Positions 1-6,143 are shown, numbered from the stretch's first letter. The stretch: 20,379 nucleotides of DNA from Flavobacterium psychrophilum (GCA_945878515.1 CAMCTL010000054.1:1-20379), one strand, 5' to 3'. Notes: generated by a model from the sequence alone, not told the origin. Made by a program: numbers and translations.

Positions 1-1706
1 CGTTGACTTACTTTTTCATAAAATGAATTTTCAAAATAAATACCCAACTGAAACAAGTTTTTTCCCATTACCGAATTCGAAGCTGGAATAACGTTGTCTT
101 CAGTTTCAAAATGCGAAGTGATTAAAGCTTCGTCTAAATTGGAAGTAAAAGCAAAAAATCCGGACTTCTCGTCATAAAAATGTTCCAAACTATAATCAGT
201 CAATAATTTGGCGTAGTGCAACCATTTTTCATCAAAACTAACTTCGTACAAACTGATAAAAGCAGCTATTACAAAGCCATAATCTTCTAAATATCCGTTT
301 ATTGTACTTTTTCCGTTTTTGTAATTATGAAATAAATTTCCATCATTCGACCACAAATTTTTGATAATAAAATTGGCGTTTTTCAAAGCCAAGTCCAAAT
401 ATTTTTTAGTTTCTAATGCTTTGTAAGCGTCAACAAAACCCTTTAGCATTATGGCATTCCATGAAGTTAAGCATTTATCATCCAATCTAGGTTTTGAACG
501 TTTTTCTCTTTCGATGTGCAGCATTTGCTCCCAAGATATTTTCTTTTTTTGGAGTTCAACAATTGAAATATTGTTGTTTGTTGCAATTTCTTCAAGACTT
601 TTATTTTGAATCAAAACATAATTTCCGTCTTCCCACAGTCCAAAGCTATTGATGTTGAAAACCTGACTAAACAAATTGAAATCAGTACCAATTAAAGTTT
701 CCAACTCAGGAATTGTCCAAACATAAAATGCACCTTCTTCCAGATGATTTTCAGCATTTAAACTATCGGCATCAAGTGCACAAAAGAAACCACCTTCGGG
801 ATTCATTAACTCTCTTTCAACAAAAGTCAAGGTTTTTTCGATGATTTCTTTATACAACTCATTTTTGGTCAATTTATAGGCATCACTATACAAAGAAATC
901 AACTGACCGTTATCGTACAGCATTTTTTCAAAATGAGGAACGTGCCATTGATGATCGACCGAATAACGAGAAAATCCACCATCAATTGTATCGAAAATGC
1001 CTCCGTAAGCCATTTTTGTTAAAGTGAGATTCGCAAAATCTAAAAGTTTTTCATCCTTTTTTTGGAAAGCAAAACGCAACAAAAAATGATAATTATTGGG
1101 CATCATAAACTTTGGCGCGCTGTCCATTCCGCCAAATTCCCAATCAAAACCTTGTTTCCACTTTTCTATTAACGGAATTAAATCTTCTTCATTTAGCCCA
1201 ATTTCTGTTTTTTTATTTTCAATAATACCCAAAGATTGAATGCCTTGATGCAATTTTTCGGCATAATCAATCACCTTTTCAGGTTCAGAAAGATACACTT
1301 CTTGCAACTGATTCAGCGTTTCTATCCAATTTTGTTTTGGGAAATAAGTGCCGCCCCAAATGGGTCTTCCGTCGGGAAGTGTTACTACATTTAAAGGCCA
1401 ACCGCCACGACGCGTTATGAGCTGAACGGCTTTCATATAAACAGCGTCAACATCAGGTCGTTCTTCACGATCAACTTTGATATTGACAAAGTTTTTATTC
1501 ATAACATCGGCTACTTCTTGGTCTTCGAAACTTTCGTGTTCCATAACGTGACACCAATGGCAAGCCGAATAACCAATACTTATAATTATGAGGATATTTT
1601 TTTGTTTGGCTTCTGCCAATGAATCGGCATTCCACGCTTTCCAATGCACAGGATTATTGGCGTGTTGCAACAAATACGGACTTGTTTCTTGAGAAAGTTG
1701 ATTCAT
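1..1706 (-). CDS. DUF255 thioredoxin-domain protein (YyaL/SSP411 family), C-terminus outside window
   Basis: The frame is open from an ATG at 1706 to the left edge, so about the first 568 residues of a family usually near 670-690 aa are present and the C-terminus is missing. The N-terminus (MNQLSQETSPYLLQHA, then NPVHWKAW) and the CHWC pair at residues 49-52 followed by VMEHESF are hallmarks of the N-terminal thioredoxin-like DUF255 domain. Downstream blocks such as GGWPLNVV, FGGMDSAPKF, GGFSRYSVD, HVPHFEKMLYDN and FCALDADS belong to the alpha/alpha-toroid part related to N-acylglucosamine epimerases. Homologues are widespread but no biochemical role is firmly assigned; the CxxC suggests redox chemistry. 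I saw no signal peptide, so it is probably cytoplasmic. It forms the left border of the accessory region. The family call is firm; function is open. Confidence 0.93.
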   Translation of the reverse strand, partial: MNQLSQETSPYLLQHANNPVHWKAWNADSLAEAKQKNILIIISIGYSACHWCHVMEHESFEDQEVADVMNKNFVNIKVDREERPDVDAVYMKAVQLITRRGGWPLNVVTLPDGRPIWGGTYFPKQNWIETLNQLQEVYLSEPEKVIDYAEKLHQGIQSLGIIENKKTEIGLNEEDLIPLIEKWKQGFDWEFGGMDSAPKFMMPNNYHFLLRFAFQKKDEKLLDFANLTLTKMAYGGIFDTIDGGFSRYSVDHQWHVPHFEKMLYDNGQLISLYSDAYKLTKNELYKEIIEKTLTFVERELMNPEGGFFCALDADSLNAENHLEEGAFYVWTIPELETLIGTDFNLFSQVFNINSFGLWEDGNYVLIQNKSLEEIATNNNISIVELQKKKISWEQMLHIEREKRSKPRLDDKCLTSWNAIMLKGFVDAYKALETKKYLDLALKNANFIIKNLWSNDGNLFHNYKNGKSTINGYLEDYGFVIAAFISLYEVSFDEKWLHYAKLLTDYSLEHFYDEKSGFFAFTSNLDEALITSHFETEDNVIPASNSVMGKNLFQLGIYFENSFYEKVSQ

Positions 1707-1814
1707 TTATTTTAGTGGTCAGTAGGCAGTTTTTAGTATTCAGATGAAATTTGAAATCTGCCAAGGAAGGAGACTTTTTAGAGCTGGAAAAAAAGAAACG
1801 AAATATTTACCGAA

Positions 1815-1847
1815 AACCAGCGTATGCATTTGACGCACGTTAGCAGC
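1815..1847. repeat. Small hairpin with GTTRGYRGC arm after the secreted-protein gene
   Basis: On the plus strand AAC (1815-1817) and GCGT (1820-1823) pair with ACGC (1833-1836) and GTT (1839-1841), with a 2x2 internal loop and a 9-nt loop. The right arm continues as GTTAGCAGC (1839-1847), five bases from the stop codon of the neighbouring minus-strand gene. The same degenerate motif, GTTRGYRGC, recurs in the same orientation at 2458-2466, next to the RT stop codon. The layout resembles a very short or decayed integron attC site, but the boxes do not fit the canonical RYYYAAC/GTTRRRY consensus. Confidence 0.35.
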
Positions 1848-1851
1848 GGAA

Positions 1852-2301
1852 CTATTTTTTTTCTGTATCTAAATAATAAAATAATTTTGCAACTTGTTCA
1901 ACATCGTCATCAATAGTTGCATTTATGTCCAAAGAGAATAAAACCCAAGTTCCATTTGGTCTATAAAATTCAAAAACAAATTTTAAAGGTTGTCTATCAT
2001 ATTTAACCATATACGAATATAAAACAAAATTTTCGGTGCAATTCTTCTTAGTGATTAGCTCATATCCATAGTACTTTCCCATATAATCTTCAGTATAACC
2101 ATTTACCTCTTTTTTCATATTACTAATTCCGTCTTTAATATTTGCTGTCCATTTATTGGTAGCATAAAGATTATCAATTGCTTGATTAGAGTTTTTTGGA
2201 TAATCATTGAAAAACTTTTTAATTAAATCTTCGGGATTAGATTGTCCATAAGATGCTAATGATATAAATGTAAAAGTTACAATTAAAATAAGTTCTTTCA
2301 T
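1852..2301 (-). CDS. Small secreted protein of unknown function
   Basis: I do not recognise this family. From the ATG at 2301 it encodes 149 aa. The frame continues upstream to 2388, but those extra codons lie in the hairpin-rich spacer, whereas the chosen start gives a clean signal peptide (MKELILIVTFTFISLASYGQ, cleavage probably near SYGQ). The mature part has a helical N-terminal half (EDLIKKFFNDY, NQAIDNLYATN) and then probable beta segments (FVLYSYMVKYD, LKFVFEFYRPNGTWVLFSLDIN), ending in an acidic stretch and DTEKK. This looks like a small alpha+beta fold of the kind seen in NTF2-like or DUF4440-type secreted proteins, but that is only a shape argument. The product is probably periplasmic or surface-associated. 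It lies downstream of the retron on the same strand, separated by a large palindrome, so it may be an independent cargo gene rather than part of the retron. Confidence 0.7.
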   Translation of the reverse strand: MKELILIVTFTFISLASYGQSNPEDLIKKFFNDYPKNSNQAIDNLYATNKWTANIKDGISNMKKEVNGYTEDYMGKYYGYELITKKNCTENFVLYSYMVKYDRQPLKFVFEFYRPNGTWVLFSLDINATIDDDVEQVAKLFYYLDTEKK

Positions 2302-2341
2302 TCGTTTATTTTTAGGTTTTCTGTCGTTCGAGTTTTGTAGG

Positions 2342-2466
2342 CAACGTTCTCGCTGCTTTGAGATGGCTGGAAATTCGTAACCTTGCAACTTTCTGCTTTG
2401 CAGAAAAGTTGATGCGAAACGGTAATTCCACTAAAACCCTACTATATCAAAACAGCTGTTGGTGGC
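2342..2466. repeat. 120-nt nested imperfect palindrome (attC-like) between RT and secreted-protein gene
   Basis: Plus-strand segments pair in nested order around one centre. CAAC (2342-2345) pairs with GTTG (2458-2461). GCTGCTTTGAGAT (2352-2364) pairs with ATATCAAAACAGC (2444-2456) at 11 of 13 positions, or 12 counting a G-T wobble on the minus strand. TGGAAATT (2368-2375) pairs with AATTCCA (2424-2430) with one bulged base. The central hairpin is CAACTTTCTGC (2386-2396) with GCAGAAAAGTTG (2400-2411) and a 3-nt loop. The right end continues as GTTGGTGGC (2458-2466), 13 bases from the RT stop codon. Length, nesting and terminal AAC/GTT triplets are as in integron attC sites, but the terminal boxes depart from the RYYYAAC/GTTRRRY consensus. 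It could also act as a transcription terminator or barrier. Confidence 0.55.
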
Positions 2467-2479
2467 TGGGCTTTTTCTT

Positions 2480-3508
2480 TTAATTTATTTCTTTTTTTAA
2501 TTCAATTAAAAGCGCTTTATATTTTTTAAACTCTTCATCATTTGGATTAATTTGAATGACAAAATTAATTTGACCAAGTAAATGTTCAAGATAACTACGT
2601 TTTTTTATCCCTTTTCGTTCCATATGATTTATAATACCATATTTATTAATGTAATAAAGTTCCTGACGTAATTTATTTCTTTTATGAAATACAACTTGTG
2701 GTTTCTGATTAACAACTATACCTGTAACAGATTGCCTTTCGTTCGGTCTCATTAACTTTGTTTTGTCAGGATTAATTTTTAAATCAATTCTCAACATAAC
2801 TTTCGAAATAAAATTCAGCAATGATTTTTCATCAAAATTTCCTGAGAAGCTTAAGTCGTCTGCATAACGTGTGTATCTTATTGATTTTTCTTTACAGTAT
2901 TCGGCAATTACTTTGTCTGCTTTTAAAAAATAAAGATTTGATAAATATGGACTTGTAGGAGCTCCTTGAGGTAAAGAATCATTTTTCGTACATAATTTAG
3001 CTAATAAATTTGATATTAAAGCAGAGTAACCTAAAGTTTTAAATATTTCCTCAATTGAATTAGTCTTAATTGACGGAAAAAAATCTTTTAAGTCTATTGT
3101 AAATACCTTAGGTTGACCAAAATGAAATTTAAGGTTTTCAGTTAAACTTACTTTTTTTCTGTATGCTTTTGCATAAATACTAACTTCTAAGTTTTCTAAT
3201 ATATTATTCAATATCCAAATTTGGATATCTTTTAAACTCGGTAATGGTTCTGAAATTATTCTAATTTTGCCATTTTTCTTTTTAATTTCATAATCTGTGT
3301 AAAATGATTCTGTATAGAAAACAGCTTTCTTTATATACTGTTTTTTATAACCTACTAATGAAGAAAAATGTGAAGTGTTATAAATTACTGGAACTTTATT
3401 GTCAAAAAGCGGCTTTGCATAATCTAAACAACGTTTAATATTAGATTCTGAGTAACCAGAATTTGATGCAACTTTTTGAAAAGTTATTTGGTATTGTTCA
3501 AATGTCAT
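2480..3508 (-). CDS. Retron-type reverse transcriptase
   Basis: Retron RTs copy part of a cognate structured RNA into branched msDNA. From ATG 3508 the protein is 342 aa, within the usual 300-400 aa; an in-frame GTG at 3547 would add 13 residues but lies across a hairpin and the proposed RNA. Counting from the GTG, visible motifs are the RT2-like NGKIRIISEPLPSLK (92-106), the RT3/A block FTIDLKDFFPSI with the first catalytic Asp (D152), QGAPTSPYLSNL (194-205, motif B), RYTRYADDLSFSG with catalytic YADD (228-231), and VTG (274-276), the retron-specific Y motif. The retron X motif NAxxH appears as NLKFH (138-142), a variant with Leu for Ala. There is no maturase or endonuclease domain, which argues against a group II intron; the C-terminus (LLGQINFVIQINP) is retron-like. 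It is encoded downstream of the PRTase-like and winged-helix-like genes and the structured spacer. RT identity is certain, the retron class very likely. Confidence 0.93.
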   Translation of the reverse strand: MTFEQYQITFQKVASNSGYSESNIKRCLDYAKPLFDNKVPVIYNTSHFSSLVGYKKQYIKKAVFYTESFYTDYEIKKKNGKIRIISEPLPSLKDIQIWILNNILENLEVSIYAKAYRKKVSLTENLKFHFGQPKVFTIDLKDFFPSIKTNSIEEIFKTLGYSALISNLLAKLCTKNDSLPQGAPTSPYLSNLYFLKADKVIAEYCKEKSIRYTRYADDLSFSGNFDEKSLLNFISKVMLRIDLKINPDKTKLMRPNERQSVTGIVVNQKPQVVFHKRNKLRQELYYINKYGIINHMERKGIKKRSYLEHLLGQINFVIQINPNDEEFKKYKALLIELKKEIN

Positions 3509-3509
3509 A

Positions 3510-3691
3510 TTGTCAAAATCGTTAATCGAGTGGGGTTTTATCCCCACTCAAGTTAGTGAATACCGGGCTTAAAAGGGGTGGAGCTCTGCGGAGCCCCTTT
3601 TAAGCCCGAGAGCTTGAAAGCGCATTCAATTACAGAGCAGTGACTCACGGCTCCGATATTAGCAAAAGCCAATATGATTTATATTTGACAA
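3510..3691 (-). ncRNA. Candidate retron msr-msd RNA
   Basis: The spacer upstream of the RT holds, in minus-strand order: TTGTCAAA (3691-3684), which pairs perfectly with TTTGACAA (3517-3510) and would serve as the a1/a2 end stem; a stem-loop at 3655-3633 (CGGAGC with GCTCTG, plus inner GTG with CAC); a 5-bp stem-loop at 3629-3614 (TTGAA with TTCAA, 6-nt loop); a long hairpin at 3608-3564 with a perfect 15-bp stem (CGGGCTTAAAAGGGG with its complement) and a small inner stem in its 15-nt loop; and a hairpin at 3549-3528 (GAGTGGGG with CCCCACTC). Order and total size (182 nt) match a retron ncRNA, with msr stem-loops first and a long msd hairpin afterwards. a2 abuts the RT ATG at 3508. The branching guanosine and exact msd limits cannot be read from the sequence. 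The 8-bp a1/a2 stem alone could arise by chance; the whole arrangement is the argument. Confidence 0.62.
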
Positions 3692-3695
3692 AGAA

Positions 3696-4010
3696 CTAAA
3701 AAGTTAACTCGTTTTGACGAGGTACAAATATAATATTTTTATCAAGACGAGGAATCTGATTTTTAAAATCTTTTTCTATCCATTCTTCTTTACTAGTTCT
3801 TTTGTATGTGTCTTTAATTTGAGAATATAAATCATCTCCCTTTTCAGAGAGCCTTACTTTTTCATTTTCATAGGTTACCAGTCCGTCTGATACAGCGTCT
3901 TTGGTGAGTTTAGCGATACTTGTATATGATAACCCCTCTCTTACTAATCGCTTAATGTCGGTGTTTTTTTTAATTGCATTTAGCAATAAAAATATATCTT
4001 TTTCTTTCAT
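3696..4010 (-). CDS. Small winged-helix-like protein of the retron operon
   Basis: From ATG 4010 the product is 104 aa and starts 4 bases after the stop of the PRTase-like gene; an ATG at 4037 would give 113 aa with a 23-nt overlap. Its middle (SYTSIAKLTKDAVSDGLVTYENEKVRLSEKGDDLYSQI) reads like a winged-helix unit: a helix-turn-helix, then a beta hairpin of the 'G-L-V-T-Y-E-N-E-K-V-R-L-S-E-K-G' form typical of MarR-like and other winged-helix proteins. The C-terminal third (EEWIEKDFKNQIPRLDKNIIFVPRQN) is charged and unassigned. No transmembrane segment is visible. Small winged-helix proteins accompany PRTase-like effectors in one known retron type (type III by my recollection), so it is probably part of the effector or its antitoxin-like control. 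The fold is inferred from pattern only. Confidence 0.7.
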   Translation of the reverse strand: MKEKDIFLLLNAIKKNTDIKRLVREGLSYTSIAKLTKDAVSDGLVTYENEKVRLSEKGDDLYSQIKDTYKRTSKEEWIEKDFKNQIPRLDKNIIFVPRQNELTF

Positions 4011-4014
4011 TTGC

Positions 4015-4854
4015 TTAATATCTTTGAAATGGAGCATCTATTTCAGTTCCCTTATGAATAATCCCTTTCCAAAAAATTGGAAATGTGTTATTAGGAGTTC
4101 TCATTAATGTAATTAGTGCTTCTGATTTTTCATAACCTAATCGATATTTAGATACTTTTGGTATTTTATTTTCAATTTTCCTCATTAGCTCAATTTTATT
4201 TTCTAAATCTGGTGAAATAAAATTATCGGAAATTCCTTTTCTTAAAATTAGAGAACTGTAATTTATAATTCCATTATCATCTAAGTAGATTTTTGCTTCC
4301 TTTTGGATTGCCATAGTTAATATTCCATATTTGTTATTAATTGTTGCATTTTTGTTTACTTCTGAAAGTGCTTTATTTAATGTTTTTCCGCTACCAATGT
4401 AATCGTCAACTAAAATCAAAAAATCTTCATCATTCATTTCAAGTTTTTCTGCTTTTAAGTCTTTAAATTCTTTTAAAAGCTTTAACTCGATTTTTTTAAA
4501 ACCATTTATTGATGGTTTAATACCTTCTAGCATTTTCATTACTACGTGTCCGCTCTTCATTTCGCCTTCGTCTGTAGGTTTTATAATTGGAAATATTATT
4601 AGTCGACTTTTATTTTCAAGTGATTCAACTAAAACTTTTTTTAGAAGTCTTCTTAGATTATTATGATAATCATTATATGACATCCATTCGTACATATTTG
4701 TTAACTCTAAAAGCAAATTAATTTCTTCTTGTTTAAGATTGTCTATCAATTCACCAAATCGGTCAAGTTTTTCATCATAGCCATCGATTAGAGTCCAATT
4801 TTTTTGATCAAATATTGTTTGGAATTTTAAAAGTGTTTCTAATTTATCTATCAT
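4015..4854 (-). CDS. Phosphoribosyltransferase-like retron effector (PRTase-CE type)
   Basis: From ATG 4854 the protein is 279 aa; a GTG at 5001 would extend it by 49 residues, but that stretch overlaps a large hairpin and has no plausible domain. The segment FLILVDDYIGSGKTLNKAL is a clear PRPP-binding loop of type I phosphoribosyltransferases (two acidic residues followed by a GSGKT-type loop). Near the C-terminus LGYEKSEALITLMRTPNNTFPIFWKG matches the signature block of the PRTase-like proteins found in bacterial conflict systems (PRTase-CE). The N-terminal 100 residues are helical (LLKKVLVESLENKSRLIIFPII). There is no signal peptide. Expected chemistry is attack on, or transfer to, a nucleotide-like substrate, but the substrate is unknown. 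It is the first gene of a minus-strand operon followed by the winged-helix-like gene, the candidate msr-msd RNA and the RT, so it is the likely toxic or signalling effector of a retron defence system. Confidence 0.85.
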   Translation of the reverse strand: MIDKLETLLKFQTIFDQKNWTLIDGYDEKLDRFGELIDNLKQEEINLLLELTNMYEWMSYNDYHNNLRRLLKKVLVESLENKSRLIIFPIIKPTDEGEMKSGHVVMKMLEGIKPSINGFKKIELKLLKEFKDLKAEKLEMNDEDFLILVDDYIGSGKTLNKALSEVNKNATINNKYGILTMAIQKEAKIYLDDNGIINYSSLILRKGISDNFISPDLENKIELMRKIENKIPKVSKYRLGYEKSEALITLMRTPNNTFPIFWKGIIHKGTEIDAPFQRY

Positions 4855-4904
4855 TTTTTTTTGATTCGTCTTTTTTTTATCCTTGCCACCAACTATCAAA
4901 TAAA

Positions 4905-4962
4905 CGAAACAAACATTCCGCAATCTACCCCAATGTAGGTGTATATGCGAATATTTGTCTCG
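4905..4962. repeat. Long imperfect hairpin upstream of the retron operon
   Basis: Plus-strand CGAAACAAACATTCCGCA (4905-4922) pairs with TGCGAATATTTGTCTCG (4946-4962). The stem covers about 17 pairs with one bulged base; the two non-Watson-Crick positions are G-T wobbles on the minus strand. The 23-nt loop contains a second small hairpin (CTAC 4925-4928 with GTAG 4935-4938). It lies 11 bases from the GCCACCAAC box at 4885-4893, upstream of the PRTase-like gene. It could be a cassette-boundary element, a transcript leader structure, or the terminator of a lost upstream gene. Confidence 0.5.
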
Positions 4963-5038
4963 CTTTATATCTTTCAAAAATAATAGAAAAATACTTTGCA
5001 CAACCTATAAATCTTGGCAAAGCACTGGCTTTCCATTT

Positions 5039-5221
5039 TTAAGCTACCAGAGCATCCTTTAAACTTTTATGGCGTACACCAAAAAGCAGGTTCAAATCAA
5101 TAAACGTCGTACATTGTTTTATATCGCTTAGAAATTTTTTGCCAATGAAATGGATGGTTCCCAACAATTCTAGCTCTAGATTTCTTCGTTCAATGGTTTT
5201 ATCAGAGCGAAATATAATATA
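5039..5221 (-). pseudogene. Possible gene remnant downstream of and in frame with the nfu-like gene
   Basis: Directly after the TAA of the nfu-like gene the same minus-strand frame stays open for 60 codons to another TAA at 5041-5039. The translation looks protein-like (NLELELLGTIHFIGKKFLSD, then LNLLFGVRHKSLKDALVA) but has no ATG, GTG or TTG start near its 5' end. I do not recognise the family. It could be the tail of a gene truncated when the accessory DNA arrived. Being in frame with the nfu-like gene is probably coincidence, because Nfu proteins normally end at the residues seen before the TAA. Confidence 0.25.
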
Positions 5222-6115
5222 TTAAGCATTAATCGCTTCCACTTTAATATTGTCATCATTTAGCATACTTTTTAGCATATTTTCAATGCCACTTTTCAAT
5301 GTAAAAGTAGATGACGGACAACCGCTACAAGCACCTTGAAGGATAACTTTTACGGTTTTGTCGTTTTCATTGTAGGATTCAAAAGCAATATTTCCGCCAT
5401 CGGCCTGAACGGCTGGTTTTACAAATTCTTCTAAAATATTGATGATTTGTTGTGAAGTTACATCGAGATTATCAAACTCTTGTGTTTTTTCTGTTTCATC
5501 TTTCTTAACAATCATACTTTCGTCCAGAACAGTTCCGCCGTTTTCGATGTATTGTTTGATAAAAGTTCTTAATTCTAAAGTAATTTCGCCCCAGTTGTTG
5601 ACTTCGTATTTGGTTACCGAAATGTAATTTTCATCGATAAAAATTTCTCTAACGTACGGAAATTTGAATAATTCTTTTGCCAAAGGAGAAGCTACAGTTT
5701 CATCAATATTTTTAAATTCCACCGGACTTTTAGTGATCATTTTATTGACAACAAATTTCAAAGTAGCTGGGTTTGGTGTGGTTTCGCCGTAAACACTAAT
5801 CGGTTGTTTCTTCGATTTAGCATCCGATTCTGTAATGATTGTTCCACCATTTGCAACAAATGTTTCTATTTGTTCGGCCACAGCATCTTTAACATCTTCC
5901 CATTCGACGATGCTGAATTTTTCTATTCCAATAAAATTCCCAGAGATATAAACTGTTTTTACAAAGGGCAAATAAAATAATTGCTGAGCCAAAGGCGAAT
6001 TTTTAGTTTCATCTATGTTTTTAAATTCGAAGCTTTCATTATTGGTAATAAATGAATCAAATTCAAATTTTATGATACTTGGGTTTTGTGTTTCTTTTAT
6101 TGTTATTTTTGACAT
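5222..6115 (-). CDS. Nfu-type iron-sulfur cluster scaffold/carrier with duplicated N-terminal domain
   Basis: 297 aa. The C-terminal NifU domain (about 217-295) carries GACSGCPSST with the CxxC pair C263/C266, which binds a bridging 4Fe-4S cluster in Nfu dimers for delivery to apo-proteins. Two tandem Nfu_N domains precede it (about residues 5-92 and 105-193): each has NPxxxKF, an FKNIDET block followed by SPLA..LF, a V-x-x-(V/I)-(Y/F)-I strand, and ends near FV/I..NGG. Most Nfu proteins have one Nfu_N domain or none; the two-domain, roughly 300-aa form is, as I recall, usual in Flavobacteriia. It is cytoplasmic, with no signal peptide. A TAAATTTG at 6143-6136 matches the Bacteroidota -7 element, about 20 bases before the ATG. 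Confidence 0.93.
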   Translation of the reverse strand: MSKITIKETQNPSIIKFEFDSFITNNESFEFKNIDETKNSPLAQQLFYLPFVKTVYISGNFIGIEKFSIVEWEDVKDAVAEQIETFVANGGTIITESDAKSKKQPISVYGETTPNPATLKFVVNKMITKSPVEFKNIDETVASPLAKELFKFPYVREIFIDENYISVTKYEVNNWGEITLELRTFIKQYIENGGTVLDESMIVKKDETEKTQEFDNLDVTSQQIINILEEFVKPAVQADGGNIAFESYNENDKTVKVILQGACSGCPSSTFTLKSGIENMLKSMLNDDNIKVEAINA

Positions 6116-6135
6116 AGTTTTTTTAAATTTTTTTA

Positions 6136-6143
6136 CAAATTTA
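6136..6143 (-). promoter_or_regulatory. Possible -7 promoter element of the nfu-like gene
   Basis: TAAATTTG on the minus strand fits the Bacteroidota TAnnTTTG consensus and ends about 20 bases before the ATG at 6115. No good TTTG/TTG -33 partner was seen at the expected distance, so the call rests on one half-site in AT-rich DNA. Confidence 0.3.

Larger units (their letters stand above)
4855..5221. other. 367-bp non-coding stretch between retron operon and nfu-like gene
   Basis: No intact gene is seen. It contains GCCACCAAC at 4885-4893, the inverted copy of the box next to the RT stop codon; a strong hairpin at 4905-4962; and a gene-like remnant at 5039-5221. The promoter of the retron operon should lie in the part nearest 4854, but I could not pick a convincing one. 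A 37-codon stretch open on the minus strand (4928-5038) continues the remnant frame after its stop and is likely decay product or chance. Confidence 0.5.

Noticed and set aside
2480..3547. Group II intron or diversity-generating retroelement RT
   Set aside because: There is no maturase domain, no intron RNA domains V/VI around the gene, and no template/variable repeat pair in the window.
3564..3608. The 45-nt hairpin as a simple terminator of the winged-helix-like gene
   Set aside because: It is not followed by a T run on the minus strand and sits among other ordered stems upstream of an RT, so an msd hairpin fits better; termination cannot be fully excluded.
4855..5001. N-terminal extension of the PRTase-like protein from a GTG
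   Set aside because: The codons run through a strong hairpin and a cassette-like box and give no family-like sequence; ATG 4854 gives the expected length.
4815..5042. Plus-strand 75-codon frame upstream of the retron
   Set aside because: It overlaps the start of the PRTase-like gene and the hairpin, has no recognisable motif, and is less plausible than the minus-strand reading.
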